Shown here: positions 17,055 through 27,244 of the stretch, in pieces
How the letters are laid out: each line of letters opens with the position of its first letter
Position numbering within the stretch: position 1 is the first letter of the stretch
Source: Chryseobacterium sp. CH25
GTDB taxonomy: Bacteria; Bacteroidota; Bacteroidia; Flavobacteriales; Weeksellaceae
Direction: 5' to 3'
DNA: 64,000 nucleotides
Assembly (NCBI RefSeq): GCF_004119455.1
Contig: NZ_NRQT01000003.1
Span: 62,001-126,000, forward strand
The notes under the pieces: generated by a model
Told to the model about the DNA's origin: nothing
Database searches by the model: none
Seen by the model: the letters and a program-made list of their open reading frames with translations, nothing else
Program-made: the position numbers and the translations under genes

Positions 17055-17876
17055 TTATTTTCTTTTAGATACGATGTAACGGTTAGACACTTTGTTTTTC
17101 TTTCTAGTTTTGTAACCTTTAGACGGCATACCGTTTCTAGATCTTGGGTGACCTCCTGAAGAACGTCCTTCACCACCTCCCATTGGGTGATCTACTGGGT
17201 TCATTACAACCGCTCTTGTTCTTGGTCTTCTACCTAACCATCTGCTTCTACCAGCCTTACCTGATACAGTTAATTGGTGGTCAGAGTTAGAAACTGATCC
17301 AATCATTGCATAACATTCAGTAAGGATCATTCTTGATTCTCCTGAAGGCAATTTGATGATTGCATATTTTCCATCTCTAGAAGTTAATTGAGCTGAAGAA
17401 CCAGCACTTCTTGCTAAAATTGCACCTTGACCAGGCTTCATTTCAACACAAGAAATTACAGTACCTAAAGGAATGTTTTTCAACTTCATTGCGTTACCTA
17501 CATTTGGCTCTACGCTGTCACCAGAAATTACTTTCTGATCAACTTTGATACCGTTTGGAGCGATGATATATCTCTTCTCTCCATCAGCATATTCTAATAA
17601 AGCGATAAATGCAGTTCTGTTTGGATCGTATTCTACAGATTTTACAGTTGCTTCAACGTTTGCTTTGTTTCTTTTGAAGTCAATAATTCTGTATTTCTTT
17701 TTGTGTCCACCTCCGGTGTAACGCATGGTCATTTTACCTGTATTGTTACGTCCACCTGACTTTTTAATACCAACAACTAGAGATTTCTCTGGTTTGTTAG
17801 TAGTAATTTCCTCAAAATTGTTTACAATTCTGAATCTCTGTCCCGGGGTGATAGGTTTTAATTTTCTAACAGACAT
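17055..17876 (-). CDS. rplB: 50S ribosomal protein L2
   Basis: L2 is essential for subunit joining and peptidyl transferase activity. The 273 residues are full length. They start [20 protein letters not shown], with the RNA-binding core [20 protein letters not shown] and the diagnostic C-terminal block [20 protein letters not shown] containing the conserved histidine. Confidence 0.98.
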   Translation of the reverse strand: MSVRKLKPITPGQRFRIVNNFEEITTNKPEKSLVVGIKKSGGRNNTGKMTMRYTGGGHKKKYRIIDFKRNKANVEATVKSVEYDPNRTAFIALLEYADGEKRYIIAPNGIKVDQKVISGDSVEPNVGNAMKLKNIPLGTVISCVEMKPGQGAILARSAGSSAQLTSRDGKYAIIKLPSGESRMILTECYAMIGSVSNSDHQLTVSGKAGRSRWLGRRPRTRAVVMNPVDHPMGGGEGRSSGGHPRSRNGMPSKGYKTRKKNKVSNRYIVSKRK

Positions 17877-17898
17877 TACTATTATTTATAATTAATAA

Positions 17899-18189
17899 TT
17901 AATTTACAGCAAAAATATCGATAACCTCACCTTCAGCAAGTTTGATTACCGCTTTTTTCAATTTATTTGTCTTTCCTACTTGAAGACCTTTTTTAGTGTA
18001 TTTTGAAGAAACCTTCGGAGCATAAATCATTGTGTTAACGTCTGCTACTTTTACACCGTAAGCTGCTTCAACAGCCTTTTTGATCTCGATCTTATTCGCC
18101 TTAGGGTTAACTAAGAAAGAATAAGTACCTCTTAAATCTGTAAGGTAGTTAGCCTTTTCTGAAATAACTGGTTTAATAATAACTGACAT
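17899..18189 (-). CDS. rplW: 50S ribosomal protein L23
   Basis: L23 forms the docking site for trigger factor and SRP at the tunnel exit. The 96-residue chain starts MSVIIKPVISEKANYLTDLR and continues GTYSFLVNPKANKIEIKKAV, EAAYGVKVADVNTM, typical of the family. It follows rplD by 3 bases. Confidence 0.97.
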   Translation of the reverse strand: MSVIIKPVISEKANYLTDLRGTYSFLVNPKANKIEIKKAVEAAYGVKVADVNTMIYAPKVSSKYTKKGLQVGKTNKLKKAVIKLAEGEVIDIFAVN

Positions 18190-18192
18190 GAC

Positions 18193-18822
18193 TTATTTCT
18201 TTAAATTTTCCTGGAATTTTTCAACTGCACCTTCGAAGAAAATGATCTCACCAGCGTTAACTAAATCGTAAGAACTAATTTCGTTGAAGTTCATTACTTT
18301 AGCTTTAGGTAAGTTTCTTGAAGATAAATACACATTCTTGTTAGCTTCAGGAAGAACGAATAAAGATTTTTTACCGTTAAGTTCCAATGCATTTAATACA
18401 TTGATGAAATCTTTAGTCTTAGGAGCAGCAAAGCTCATATCTTCTAAAACTTTAATGCTGTTATCTCTCATTTTTTGAGATAAAACAGATTTTTTAGCCA
18501 ATCTCTTAAGAGCTTTGTTCAATTTGAATCTGTAGTCTCTTGGTTTTGGTCCGAATACTCTACCTCCACCTCTGAAAGTTGGAGATTTAATATCACCATA
18601 TCTAGCAGATCCAGATCCTTTTTGCTTCTTAAGCTTTTTAGTAGAAGCAGTAATTTCGCTTCTTTCTTTTGCTTTATGAGTTCCTTGTCTTTGTGCAGCA
18701 AGGTACTGTTTAACTTCTAAGTAAACCGCGTGCTGATTTGGCTCAATTCCGAATACTGTTTCGTCTAGAGTTACTTTTCTTCCGGTCTCTTTTCCTGATG
18801 TATTTAATACTACTAGTTCCAT
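18193..18822 (-). CDS. rplD: 50S ribosomal protein L4
   Basis: L4 lines the exit tunnel; in E. coli it also represses the S10 operon. The 209 residues contain the long basic loop [20 protein letters not shown], then [20 protein letters not shown], which is highly conserved. The start overlaps the rplC end by 10 bases, a sign of coupled translation. Confidence 0.98.
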   Translation of the reverse strand: MELVVLNTSGKETGRKVTLDETVFGIEPNQHAVYLEVKQYLAAQRQGTHKAKERSEITASTKKLKKQKGSGSARYGDIKSPTFRGGGRVFGPKPRDYRFKLNKALKRLAKKSVLSQKMRDNSIKVLEDMSFAAPKTKDFINVLNALELNGKKSLFVLPEANKNVYLSSRNLPKAKVMNFNEISSYDLVNAGEIIFFEGAVEKFQENLKK

Positions 18823-19436
18823 TTTCTGATAATTACATAAGAATTTTTAGCTCCCGGAACAGCACCTTTTACTACTAAAAGATTTTGTTCTTGATCAACT
18901 TTTAACACTTGAAGGTTTTGAACAGTTACCTGCTTACCTCCCATTCTTCCAGCCATTCTCATCCCTTTGAATACTCTTGAAGGGTCAGATCCAGCACCGA
19001 TAGAACCTGGAGCTCTAAGTCTGTTGTGCTGACCATGAGTTGCCTGCATTACACCTCCAAATCCGTGTCTTTTAACAACACCTTGGAAACCTTTACCTTT
19101 TGAAGTTCCTGTTACGTCTACATATTCACCTTCGATGAATAGTTGAACATTTACTTCTTCTCCTACTTTAGCATCTGAGAATCCATCGTGGAATTCTACT
19201 AATTTAGCTTTAGGAGCAGAACCAGCCTTTTTAAAGTGGCCAGCTAACGCTTTACCAACGTTCTTCTCACTCTTGTCATCGAAACCTAATTGAACAGCTG
19301 AATAACCGTCAACTTCTAAGGTTCTGACCTGTAAAATCGAGCATGGACCAGCTTGAATAACTGTACAAGGAATGTTTTTCCCTTCTTCGTTAAACAAAGA
19401 TGTCATACCGATTTTTTTACCAATAATACCTGACAT
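18813..19436 (-). CDS. rplC: 50S ribosomal protein L3
   Basis: L3 is a core protein near the peptidyl transferase centre. The 207-residue chain starts [20 protein letters not shown] and has the signature [20 protein letters not shown]. It is the first gene of this superoperon; rpsJ (S10), which normally precedes it, is instead at 37354-37659. A good promoter lies about 107 bases upstream. Confidence 0.98.
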   Translation of the reverse strand: MSGIIGKKIGMTSLFNEEGKNIPCTVIQAGPCSILQVRTLEVDGYSAVQLGFDDKSEKNVGKALAGHFKKAGSAPKAKLVEFHDGFSDAKVGEEVNVQLFIEGEYVDVTGTSKGKGFQGVVKRHGFGGVMQATHGQHNRLRAPGSIGAGSDPSRVFKGMRMAGRMGGKQVTVQNLQVLKVDQEQNLLVVKGAVPGAKNSYVIIRKWN

Positions 19437-19513
19437 TGTTTATATTATAATAAAATTTATCCTTTATTTTTTTCCATTTTTCGGAAGTCTGAAGTGATTT
19501 CTACTTTTGATAT

Positions 19514-19573
19514 AGGCACACTACGCTCCTAAAATGAGTGTGCAAATTTATGAATAATTTTGTAACCGACAAA
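19514..19573 (-). promoter_or_regulatory. promoter and 5' hairpin of the ribosomal superoperon
   Basis: On the minus strand TTTG (19573-19570), a 19-base spacer and TAAATTTG (19550-19543) match the Bacteroidota promoter exactly. Transcription should start near 19537. A 7-bp stem (GCACACT/AGTGTGC, 19516-19543) overlaps the -7 element and the start; its loop contains AGGAG. The leader before rplC would be about 100 bases. Confidence 0.8.
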
Positions 19574-19858
19574 TATTTTGAGTAAAATATTTTGATTTTT
19601 AATCATTTAGATCATTTTCAGAAAAAATAACCGGTTCACAAAAATGAATCCAATATAAAAAACACACATTTCCTTCTCATTGTTCATTCCGGCAATTCAA
19701 AGCCAACACCTATCAACAAAAAAAATGCCATAACTATAGGATAATGAAACATTTCACAATTTTCTTTATAAAATTCCATTCCTGGATTTTCAAACAAAAA
19801 CAAGAAACATCTTATCTCTCCTTTCCAGAAAATTAAACAATATCATTAGAACCCATCA
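19574..19858. other. non-coding gap between the superoperon promoter and the glpR terminator
   Basis: About 285 AT-rich bases with no open frame or repeat that I can support. Confidence 0.5.
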
Positions 19859-19895
19859 TAAAAAAAATAAAAGCCTCATGATTGATCATGGGCTC
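19859..19895 (-). terminator. terminator of the DeoR-type regulator gene
   Basis: An inverted repeat centred on CATGATTGATCATG, with AGCC/GGCT outer arms (19872-19894), is followed on the minus strand by a T-rich run. It lies about 47 bases past the regulator stop. Confidence 0.75.
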
Positions 19896-19941
19896 GATAT
19901 TTCACACCTATTATTATATAGATTTAAAAGAATTGACAGGG

Positions 19942-20703
19942 TTATTTCATCACATTTACTCCTATTTCTTCCAGTCTGGCTTCATCTTCGGCAGCAATTC
20001 CATCATCTGTAATCAAATAATCTACCTGATCCAATGAGGCAATTTTACCAAAACCTTTTTTATTTAATTTTGAAGAATCTGCCAAAACTACAGTCTTATC
20101 TGCACATTCAATCATGACCTGATTAAGATGCGCTTCCGCTGCATTGGAAGTACTGATCCCAAATTCAAGATCAATCCCGTCTACTCCCAGGAAAAGTTTA
20201 TTGCAGGAAAATTGTTTAAGAATTCCTTCAGAAATAGACCCTACAATTGAGGTTGAACTCTTCCTCACCTCTCCGCCTAATTGAATAACATTAATATTAG
20301 GATTATTACAAAGTTCAATGGCAACCCTTAGTGAAGAGGTCAAAACAGTAAGCGGACCAAAATTCATCAGCATCCTGGCAAGATAATGCATCGTAGTTCC
20401 TGATGCCAATATGATACAGTCATTTTCCTGAATCAATGGAAGTGCCGCCTTAGCGATTGACTGCTTTGCTTCTACATTGATATTTTCTTTTTCTCCTACA
20501 TTCTTTTCGTAAGCATATCTTACCTGCTTACTTGCTCCCCCGTGATTTCTGAAAAGAAGCCCTAAACTTTCGAGATAATTCAGATCCTTTCGAATCGTAA
20601 CCGAAGAAACATTTAGTTTTTCGCACAGATCCTGAACAAGAACATGACCTTTCTCTTCGAGTTCTTTTAATATTTCATCTTGCCTTGGAATTAGCTTTTC
20701 CAT
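19942..20703 (-). CDS. DeoR/GlpR-family transcriptional regulator of glycerol genes
   Basis: A 253-residue regulator. I start it at MEKLIPRQDEILKELEEKG (ATG 20703) because a TAATTTTG element and operator-like repeats sit just upstream, inside a longer in-frame extension to 20742. Residues 1-55 form a DeoR winged helix-turn-helix (LCEKLNVSSVTIRKDLNYLE). The rest is the DeoR sugar-phosphate sensor fold (ILASGTTMHYLARM, LFLGVDGIDLEFGISTSN). It is divergent from glpDKF, and AACGAAAC repeats in both promoter regions suggest it represses both units, with glycerol 3-phosphate or a related phosphate as inducer. Its precise ligand is inferred from context. Confidence 0.9.
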   Translation of the reverse strand: MEKLIPRQDEILKELEEKGHVLVQDLCEKLNVSSVTIRKDLNYLESLGLLFRNHGGASKQVRYAYEKNVGEKENINVEAKQSIAKAALPLIQENDCIILASGTTMHYLARMLMNFGPLTVLTSSLRVAIELCNNPNINVIQLGGEVRKSSTSIVGSISEGILKQFSCNKLFLGVDGIDLEFGISTSNAAEAHLNQVMIECADKTVVLADSSKLNKKGFGKIASLDQVDYLITDDGIAAEDEARLEEIGVNVMK

Positions 20704-20717
20704 TTTATTCGTTTCCT

Positions 20718-20725
20718 CAAAATTA
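20718..20725 (-). promoter_or_regulatory. probable -7 element of the regulator gene
   Basis: The minus strand reads TAATTTTG here, a consensus -7 element 14 bases from the ATG at 20703. The leader between them contains GAAACGAA, the same core as in the glpD operator, which points to autoregulation. Confidence 0.5.
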
Positions 20726-20765
20726 CTGTATTTTTTTAACATTTTAAAATTTCATTTATTTTCTT

Positions 20766-20835
20766 TTTGCTTTCATTTTTAATTTATATATTTGAAAACG
20801 AAACATAAACGAAACATTTATGAAACGAAACGAAG
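20766..20835 (+). promoter_or_regulatory. glpD promoter and tandem operator repeats
   Basis: TTTG (20766-20769), a 17-base spacer and TATATTTG (20787-20794) form a promoter. Two exact tandem copies of the 11-mer AAACGAAACAT follow at 20796-20806 and 20807-20817, one helical turn apart, and GAAACGAAACGAAG continues over the start codon region to 20835. Repeats lying on the transcription start fit a repressor site, probably for the divergent DeoR-type regulator. Confidence 0.75.
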
Positions 20836-22418
20836 AACTCAGTAAATTAACCGATGTAAAAGAATGGGACTTTATAGTCATAGGAGGAGGAGCCAGTGGT
20901 TTAGGTTCAGCATTAGACGCAGTAAGCAGAGGATTCAAAACTTTATTGCTTGAATCTCATGATTTTGCGAAAGCAACTTCCAGCAGAAGTACCAAACTGG
21001 TACATGGCGGAGTAAGATATTTAGCACAGGGAGACGTAGGTTTGGTGAAAGAGGCTTTGAAAGAAAGAGGTCTTTTAGCCAAAAATGCAGCACATATTGT
21101 AAAGAATCAATCTTTCATTATTCCTAATTATACCTGGTGGGGTGGAATCTATTATAAGATAGGTCTGTCTGTATATGATTTCCTTGCCGGAAAATTAAGT
21201 TTGGGTAAAACGAAATATATCAGCAAATCAAAAACCATTGAAAAGCTGCCTACTATTGAACAAAATCACTTAGCAAGTGGTGTTGTTTACCAGGACGGAC
21301 AGTTTGATGATGCAAGACTTGCGGTTAACTTAACCCAAACCATTATTGAAAAAGGAGGAAGTGCAGTAAACTATGTAAAGGTTGTTAATCTTCTGAAGAA
21401 TGATAAGGATAAAGTAATTGGAGTGGTTGCTGAAGACCAGATCTCCAAACAGCAATATCAGATTCATGCAAAAGTAGTTATCAATGCTACCGGTGTTTTC
21501 ACCAATGACATCCTTAATATGAATAACCCTAAACATGGTAAACTTGTAGTACCAAGCCAGGGTATTCACCTTGTATTGGATAAATCATTCCTGAAAAGTG
21601 ATGATGCCATCATGATTCCTAAAACTTCTGACGGAAGAGTTTTATTTGTTGTGCCTTGGCATGACAGAGCTTTGGTAGGAACTACAGATACTCTTTTGGA
21701 AAACGAAAGTTTCGAACCCCGTGCTTTGGAGGAAGAAATCAACTTTGTTTTAAATACAGCAAGACAATATCTTTCTAAAAAACCAACCCGTGATGATGTA
21801 AAATCTGTTTTTGCCGGACTTCGTCCTCTTGCCGCGCCAAAAGATGGAAGTAAGAGTACTAAAGAAGTTTCCCGAAGCCACAAGGTTATTGCTTCCGATA
21901 CAGGATTAATCTCCATCATTGGCGGAAAATGGACAACTTACCGTAAAATGGCTGAAGACACCATTGACAAAGCGATGGAAGTTCACAAGCTTGGTAATAC
22001 GACTTCTAAAACAGAACACATGTCTATTCATGGAAATGTAAAACCTGAACAGGTAGACAGAACCAATCATTTATATGTATACGGATCTGATATTCCTTCA
22101 ATAAAGGCTTTACAGGAAAGCAATCCACGTTTTTCACAGAAAATACACCCTGACCATCCATTCACTGTAGCCGAAGTAGTTTGGGCGGCAAGAAATGAAA
22201 TGGCAGAAACCATTGAAGATGTTCTGGCTAGAAGAGCTCGTTTGTTATTCCTTGATGCAAGAGCAGCTATAGACAGCGCCCACAATGTTGCAAGAATCAT
22301 TGCGGAAGAAAAAGGATATTCTGAAGAATGGGCTCAGCAGCAGGAAAATGAATTTATTGAATTGGCAAAAGGATATTTACTGACTCCTTACTCACCTAAA
22401 GTTATCAACCTTAATTAA
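20820..22418 (+). CDS. glpD: aerobic glycerol-3-phosphate dehydrogenase
   Basis: GlpD oxidises glycerol 3-phosphate to dihydroxyacetone phosphate and passes electrons to the quinone pool at the inner membrane. The 532-residue chain has the FAD-binding motif [20 protein letters not shown] near residue 20, then the GlpD signature [20 protein letters not shown]. The substrate and FAD region [20 protein letters not shown] block lies around residue 365 ([20 protein letters not shown]), and a C-terminal helical domain follows from about 400. It is the first gene of the glpDKF operon; glpK starts 7 bases after its stop. Confidence 0.96.
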   Translation: MKRNEELSKLTDVKEWDFIVIGGGASGLGSALDAVSRGFKTLLLESHDFAKATSSRSTKLVHGGVRYLAQGDVGLVKEALKERGLLAKNAAHIVKNQSFIIPNYTWWGGIYYKIGLSVYDFLAGKLSLGKTKYISKSKTIEKLPTIEQNHLASGVVYQDGQFDDARLAVNLTQTIIEKGGSAVNYVKVVNLLKNDKDKVIGVVAEDQISKQQYQIHAKVVINATGVFTNDILNMNNPKHGKLVVPSQGIHLVLDKSFLKSDDAIMIPKTSDGRVLFVVPWHDRALVGTTDTLLENESFEPRALEEEINFVLNTARQYLSKKPTRDDVKSVFAGLRPLAAPKDGSKSTKEVSRSHKVIASDTGLISIIGGKWTTYRKMAEDTIDKAMEVHKLGNTTSKTEHMSIHGNVKPEQVDRTNHLYVYGSDIPSIKALQESNPRFSQKIHPDHPFTVAEVVWAARNEMAETIEDVLARRARLLFLDARAAIDSAHNVARIIAEEKGYSEEWAQQQENEFIELAKGYLLTPYSPKVINLN

Positions 22419-22425
22419 TCACCAT

Positions 22426-23922
22426 ATGAATGAAAAGTTAATCCTCGCTTTAGATCAGGGAACTACTTCCTCCAGAGCGATTCTATTCAACCATAGCGGA
22501 GAGATCAAATATGTATCTCAAAAAGACTTCAGACAAATCTTCCCTACTCCGGGTTGGGTAGAGCATGATCCTAATGAGATCTGGTCATCACAAATCTCCG
22601 TTGCTGCAGAAATTATAGCCAAAGCAGGCATTTCCGGACTGGAAGTAGCTGCTATTGGGATTACAAATCAACGTGAAACTACAATTGTTTGGGATAAAGA
22701 ATCCGGAGAGCCTATTTATAATGCTATTGTATGGCAGGACCGAAGAACCTCCAAATATTGTGACGAACTGAAAGAACAAGGTCATGCAGAAAAAATCAGA
22801 GAAAAAACAGGTCTTGTATTGGACGCTTACTTCTCTGCAACCAAATTAAAATGGATCCTGGACAATGTTGATGGGGCAAGAGAAAAAGCGGAAGCCGGAA
22901 AATTATGTTTCGGAACTGTGGATACCTGGCTTGTATGGAAGCTAACCCGTGGGAAAATGTTCATCACGGATGTTTCGAATGCCAGCAGAACTATGCTTTT
23001 GAATATTCATACATTGGAATGGGATAATGATCTACTGGAACTATTCAATATTCCGAAAGCAATTCTTCCTGAAGTAAAACAAAGCAGTGAAGTATACGGT
23101 GAAACAGCTACTACTCTGTTCTCTACCAAAATTCCAATTGCTGGAATTGCCGGAGACCAGCAGGCGGCTTTGTTCGGACAGATGTGTACTTCTCCGGGAA
23201 TGGTAAAAAACACTTATGGAACAGGATGTTTCTTATTAATGAATACCGGAAAAGAGGCTGTTACTTCTAAAAACAATCTTCTTACTACTGTAGCATGGAA
23301 AATCAACGGAGAGGTTAATTATGCACTGGAAGGAAGCGTATTTGTAGGAGGTGCAGCTATTCAATGGTTAAGAGATGGTCTTAAACTTATTCATTCTTCA
23401 GATGAAGTGAATGACTTGGCATCTTCCGTGGAAGATAACGGTGGGGTTTACTTTGTTCCGGCTCTTACAGGTTTAGGTGCTCCGCACTGGGATCAGTATG
23501 CTCGTGGAACTATTGTAGGAATCACTCGTGGTACCACTGATGGGCATATTGCAAGAGCAACCTTAGAAGGCATTGCATTCCAGGTGTATGATATTGTAAA
23601 ATCTATGGAGGCTGATTCAGGGAGAGCGAGTCTTGAATTGAGAGTAGATGGTGGAGCTTCGGCAAGCAATCTATTGATGCAGATTCAGTCTGACCTTTTC
23701 GGATTTAAAATTACAAGACCTAGAACATTAGAAACAACAGCTTTAGGAGCAGCTTATTTAGCAGGACTTGCTGTTGGCTACTGGAAAAGTATTGATGAAA
23801 TACAGGCTCAGTGGATTGTAGATAAAGATTTCCACCCTCAATTGGAAAGGGAAAAAGTAGATGCTATGGTTCACTCATGGAACAAAGCAGTGTCTCGTGC
23901 TCAAAGCTGGATAGAAGATTAA
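22426..23922 (+). CDS. glpK: glycerol kinase
   Basis: GlpK phosphorylates glycerol to glycerol 3-phosphate, trapping it in the cytosol for GlpD. The 498-residue length is typical. It starts [20 protein letters not shown] (FGGY-family ATP-binding start) and carries [20 protein letters not shown] and the glycerol-binding WQDRRTS block. The C-terminal signature [20 protein letters not shown] follows. It lies between glpD and glpF in a tightly packed operon controlled by the promoter before glpD. Confidence 0.97.
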   Translation: MNEKLILALDQGTTSSRAILFNHSGEIKYVSQKDFRQIFPTPGWVEHDPNEIWSSQISVAAEIIAKAGISGLEVAAIGITNQRETTIVWDKESGEPIYNAIVWQDRRTSKYCDELKEQGHAEKIREKTGLVLDAYFSATKLKWILDNVDGAREKAEAGKLCFGTVDTWLVWKLTRGKMFITDVSNASRTMLLNIHTLEWDNDLLELFNIPKAILPEVKQSSEVYGETATTLFSTKIPIAGIAGDQQAALFGQMCTSPGMVKNTYGTGCFLLMNTGKEAVTSKNNLLTTVAWKINGEVNYALEGSVFVGGAAIQWLRDGLKLIHSSDEVNDLASSVEDNGGVYFVPALTGLGAPHWDQYARGTIVGITRGTTDGHIARATLEGIAFQVYDIVKSMEADSGRASLELRVDGGASASNLLMQIQSDLFGFKITRPRTLETTALGAAYLAGLAVGYWKSIDEIQAQWIVDKDFHPQLEREKVDAMVHSWNKAVSRAQSWIED

Positions 23923-23946
23923 TTCACTGACCTTAAAAATACACAT

Positions 23947-24678
23947 ATGACTCCATTTATCGCAGAAGTGATCGGAACGATGCTTCTCATTTTGTTAGGC
24001 AACGGCGTTGTAGCTAATGTTGTCTTGAAGGATACCAAAGGAAATAATTCCGGATGGATTGTTATTACCACTGCTTGGGCGCTAGCCGTTTTCGTAGGGG
24101 TAACCGTTGCCGGGCCTGTAAGTGGAGCTCACTTAAATCCGGCTGTTACTATTGGTTTGGCTGCTGCAGGGAAATTTGCATGGGATTTAGTCCCATCTTA
24201 CATCGCAGCTCAGATGATTGGAGGAATGTTGGGAGCTTTTTTGGTGTGGTTATTCCATAAAGATCATTTTGCCATTACGGAAGATGAAGGAGCAAAACTG
24301 GCTTGTTTCAGTACCGGTCCTGCCATCAGAAAAGTTTCGTCTAATCTTATCAGCGAGGTTATCGGAACATTCGTTTTGGTATTTGTTATTTTTCACTTTT
24401 CGGATCCTAGTATTAATGTACAGGCAGATCCTAATGCAAAAGTAGGATTAGGTTCTATAGGAGCCATTCCTGTAACATTTCTTGTATGGGTAATTGGGCT
24501 TTCTTTAGGAGGAACTACCGGGTATGCCATTAACCCTGCCAGAGATCTTGCTCCAAGAATCATGCACGCTATTCTTCCGGTAAAAGGAAGCAGCGACTGG
24601 GGCTATGCTTGGATTCCTGTGATAGGCCCTGTTATAGGTGCTGTTATCGCTGCATTATTATTTATAACCTTAAAATAA
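23947..24678 (+). CDS. glpF: glycerol uptake facilitator, aquaglyceroporin
   Basis: A 243-residue MIP-family channel for passive glycerol entry through the inner membrane. Both pore motifs are present: GAHLNPAVT (about residue 62) and GYAINPARDLAPR (about 195). The Asp after NPAR is the mark of glycerol-conducting rather than water-only channels. Six membrane helices and two half helices can be seen. It follows glpK by 24 bases and is followed by an outer-membrane protein gene. Confidence 0.96.
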   Translation: MTPFIAEVIGTMLLILLGNGVVANVVLKDTKGNNSGWIVITTAWALAVFVGVTVAGPVSGAHLNPAVTIGLAAAGKFAWDLVPSYIAAQMIGGMLGAFLVWLFHKDHFAITEDEGAKLACFSTGPAIRKVSSNLISEVIGTFVLVFVIFHFSDPSINVQADPNAKVGLGSIGAIPVTFLVWVIGLSLGGTTGYAINPARDLAPRIMHAILPVKGSSDWGYAWIPVIGPVIGAVIAALLFITLK

Positions 24679-24686
24679 AAATACAG

Positions 24687-25496
24687 ATGATGAAAATATT
24701 AAAAGGGATCTTCCTTCTTGCTTTAGGTACAGGAAGGTTATTTTCTCAGGAAAGCGGTGAAGCTAAGGAAACCAAAGAAGGAAGGCTGGATTTCACAGCC
24801 AATATTCAGAACAACCACTTGTGGAGAGGTTTGATTATTACAGATAAACCTGTTGTAATGGGAAATCTTTCCTATGCTCTGGATGCGGAAAAGAAATGGA
24901 AAGTCGGGATTTGGGGAGCTTCTGCTCTTGCAGATGATAAGGATAATACGCATTATAAAGAGATCAATTACTATGTTCAATATTCCAACGGTCGTTTTTA
25001 TATTGGATTATGGGATCTTTATAATTCACGAAACATCAATACTGCTGTTGCTGCGGATGATATCTTCAGTTATTCACAAAGAAGAACAGCTCATATTATT
25101 GATTTAAGAACCAATTATACTTTCGGACCTTCATTCCCGATCAATATTGAAGCAGACATTATGTTGTATGGAGGTGCTAATGCAGGAGAAGTAATTCTGG
25201 AACCAGATGGAAGCTATAAAAAGAACAGATATTCTACCTATGTTCAGGCTAGTTATCCTGTAATCAGCGGACAGAAAGTAAATCTGGATGCTTTTGTAGG
25301 TGCAGGATTTTCATTGAATGGAAATACCTTTCTCTATGGAAATGGAAAAAACAATTTCGATATCGTGAATGTTGGAGTAAAAGCAGGAAAAGTTCTTAAA
25401 ATTACGGAACATTACAGTTTACCTATTTCTATGATGGCTATGTGGAATCCTTCTAATAAATATGCGAGGATTCAGCTGGCTGCGACTGTTTTTTAA
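24687..25496 (+). CDS. outer-membrane beta-barrel protein, possible porin of the glycerol operon
   Basis: A 269-residue exported protein. I choose the ATG at 24687, 8 bases after the glpF stop, because a signal peptide starts there (MMKILKGIFLLALGTGRLFS, then Q); a longer frame would overlap glpF. The mature part is made of alternating strands with aromatic girdles (FTANIQNNHLWRGLIITDKP, EINYYVQYSNGRFYIGLWDL) and ends in phenylalanine, as barrel proteins do. It is the last gene before the operon terminator, so I infer it lets glycerol or glycerol phosphate cross the outer membrane. No specific family is certain. Confidence 0.78.
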   Translation: MMKILKGIFLLALGTGRLFSQESGEAKETKEGRLDFTANIQNNHLWRGLIITDKPVVMGNLSYALDAEKKWKVGIWGASALADDKDNTHYKEINYYVQYSNGRFYIGLWDLYNSRNINTAVAADDIFSYSQRRTAHIIDLRTNYTFGPSFPINIEADIMLYGGANAGEVILEPDGSYKKNRYSTYVQASYPVISGQKVNLDAFVGAGFSLNGNTFLYGNGKNNFDIVNVGVKAGKVLKITEHYSLPISMMAMWNPSNKYARIQLAATVF

Positions 25497-25521
25497 TTTA
25501 AGTTTTAATCAAATTATATTG

Positions 25522-25548
25522 AAGCCACTCTTTTTGGAGTGGTTTTTT
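25522..25548 (+). terminator. terminator of the glp operon
   Basis: CCACTC/GAGTGG stem with a 6-base T-rich loop, followed by TTTTTTG on the plus strand, 26 bases after the barrel gene stop. Confidence 0.85.
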
Positions 25549-25619
25549 GTTTGGTTAAAATTACCGGGATTCCACTATTTATGAGTTCAGCAGATATTTT
25601 TACCTTTGAAAAAAAGAAT

Positions 25620-26039
25620 ATGAAAAAAATTTTCAGTTTAATCATTCTATGCATTAGTATTTTTAGTCTGGCGCAAGTAAAAGTTCCTTTTGTAGGACAT
25701 AGAAGTTTTGATATTTTGAAAGGCTATAGCGGGACAGGAACTCCACATTATTATTTGGATGTCAAGAAAAATGGAGATGTTCATTTTGGATATGTTCAGG
25801 TAAATCAAGCGAATGGCAAGGAAACAAAAGAAGAAGTAAATGCAGGAAAATATGCAGCCAATAAAGTAATGAAAGTAGAATTTAAAAAATACGAAGAAAC
25901 ATTTCTATTAAAATTTGATAAGGACAGAATTTATCTTACTGATGAAAAAGGAAATATCAAAACCCTTGAAGGCTGCTGTTCTGCCAGAGAAAGTATAGAT
26001 CATGAAACTTGTAGTTGCGAAAGTGAATTATACAAATAA
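25620..26039 (+). CDS. hypothetical exported protein, 139 aa
   Basis: I choose the ATG at 25620: it gives a signal peptide (MKKIFSLIILCISIFSLAQ), and a TACCTTTG -7 element sits 11 bases upstream at 25601-25608, inside the longer in-frame extension. The mature protein has strand-like stretches (HYYLDVKKNGDVHFGYVQVN) and a cysteine-rich C-terminus, GCCSARESIDHETCSCESEL, with four cysteines in pairs that could form disulfides or hold a metal. No family is recognised. It stands alone between terminators and the next lipoprotein gene. Confidence 0.75.
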   Translation: MKKIFSLIILCISIFSLAQVKVPFVGHRSFDILKGYSGTGTPHYYLDVKKNGDVHFGYVQVNQANGKETKEEVNAGKYAANKVMKVEFKKYEETFLLKFDKDRIYLTDEKGNIKTLEGCCSARESIDHETCSCESELYK

Positions 26040-26163
26040 TCACATATTGCTATTCCTTTAGAGGAATTTTAATATCATAAGAATACAGGATCATCTGGAT
26101 TTCACCGTTTACGATCTGTATAAATATCTTTATTTTTAAAAGATCAATCATCTATCATTAAGT

Positions 26164-27135
26164 ATGAAAATCCTAAATATCTTATGGGTCTTACTTTTTA
26201 TTGTTTCATGCAGTAAAAAAGAGAACCATCCTTACACATTTTATTACTGGAAAACGAATCTGAAACTGAATCGGGAAGAAAAGAAGGTTTTAGACCAGGC
26301 AACTGTTCCTTATTTATATACAAGATTTTTTGATGTTGATAAAGCAGGTGGAAAGTTTCAACCGATTGCTGTTATTACAAAAGATCAGAGTTTTCAGACT
26401 GACAAGCAGATTGTACCTACTGTTTTTATCACCAATCAGACTATGCTTGCCATTTCTCAGGAAGAAATAAAATTCCTTGCAGAGAGTATTCATCATTTGG
26501 TCCTAAAAAAAGCGGAAGAATATCATTTAAAAATAAACAATGAGATTCAGATTGACTGTGACTGGACTGCCGGTACACGGGATGATTATTTTAAATTTCT
26601 AAAGGAACTGAAAAGAATTTCAGGCAAACAGATCACATGTACACTACGTCTTCATCAGGTTAAAGATAAGAAACAAACTGGGGTTCCTCCGGTGGATAAA
26701 GTTTATCTGATGTGCTACTCTACTTCTTCCCCATTGGAAAAATCTGATAAAAATTCTATCCTGGATGTAAATATTCTGAAAAGCTACCTTTCAAAAATGG
26801 AAGACTATCCTATCAAAAAAGTTGAAGTTGCTCTTCCTATTTATTCATGGGGAATTATCACAAATCATCTGGACAAACATAAACTCATCAATGCTTTGTC
26901 TAAAAAGGATCTTGAAAATCCTAACTTTAAAAAGATCTCTGAATATGAAGCTGAAGTTCAGAGAGACGGATTTTATTTCGGAAGTTATCTCAATAAAGGT
27001 TTTACCATAAAGGTAGAAGAAATTTCTAAGGAACATCTGGATGATGTAACTCATTTTCTTCAGAAAAAAATCCCGCATTTTAATATTATTTATTATCAAT
27101 TAGATAGTAAATTTGTGTTAGATCGAAAATTTTAA
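26164..27135 (+). CDS. hypothetical lipoprotein, possible TIM-barrel fold
   Basis: A 323-residue lipoprotein with a short signal peptide and lipobox cysteine (MKILNILWVLLFIVSC). The mature chain alternates strands and helices. One strand, NEIQIDCDWTAGTRDDYFKF, has the DxDW pattern seen in glycosidase-like barrels, and another reads VYLMCYSTSS. From these I suspect a TIM-barrel related to DUF3142 or GH18-like proteins, but no complete catalytic motif is visible and I would not call it an enzyme. The gene is 109 bases before a 912-residue exported protein, on the same strand, and the two may work together. Confidence 0.7.
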   Translation: MKILNILWVLLFIVSCSKKENHPYTFYYWKTNLKLNREEKKVLDQATVPYLYTRFFDVDKAGGKFQPIAVITKDQSFQTDKQIVPTVFITNQTMLAISQEEIKFLAESIHHLVLKKAEEYHLKINNEIQIDCDWTAGTRDDYFKFLKELKRISGKQITCTLRLHQVKDKKQTGVPPVDKVYLMCYSTSSPLEKSDKNSILDVNILKSYLSKMEDYPIKKVEVALPIYSWGIITNHLDKHKLINALSKKDLENPNFKKISEYEAEVQRDGFYFGSYLNKGFTIKVEEISKEHLDDVTHFLQKKIPHFNIIYYQLDSKFVLDRKF

Positions 27136-27244
27136 ATCTATTAAAGATTAAGACAAAGAATAGATAATCAACATTTTACTCTATTTTCTGTCCGCACTAT
27201 TTATTACAAAAAACTATATAAAAACTAAAAACACTACAAACCCT

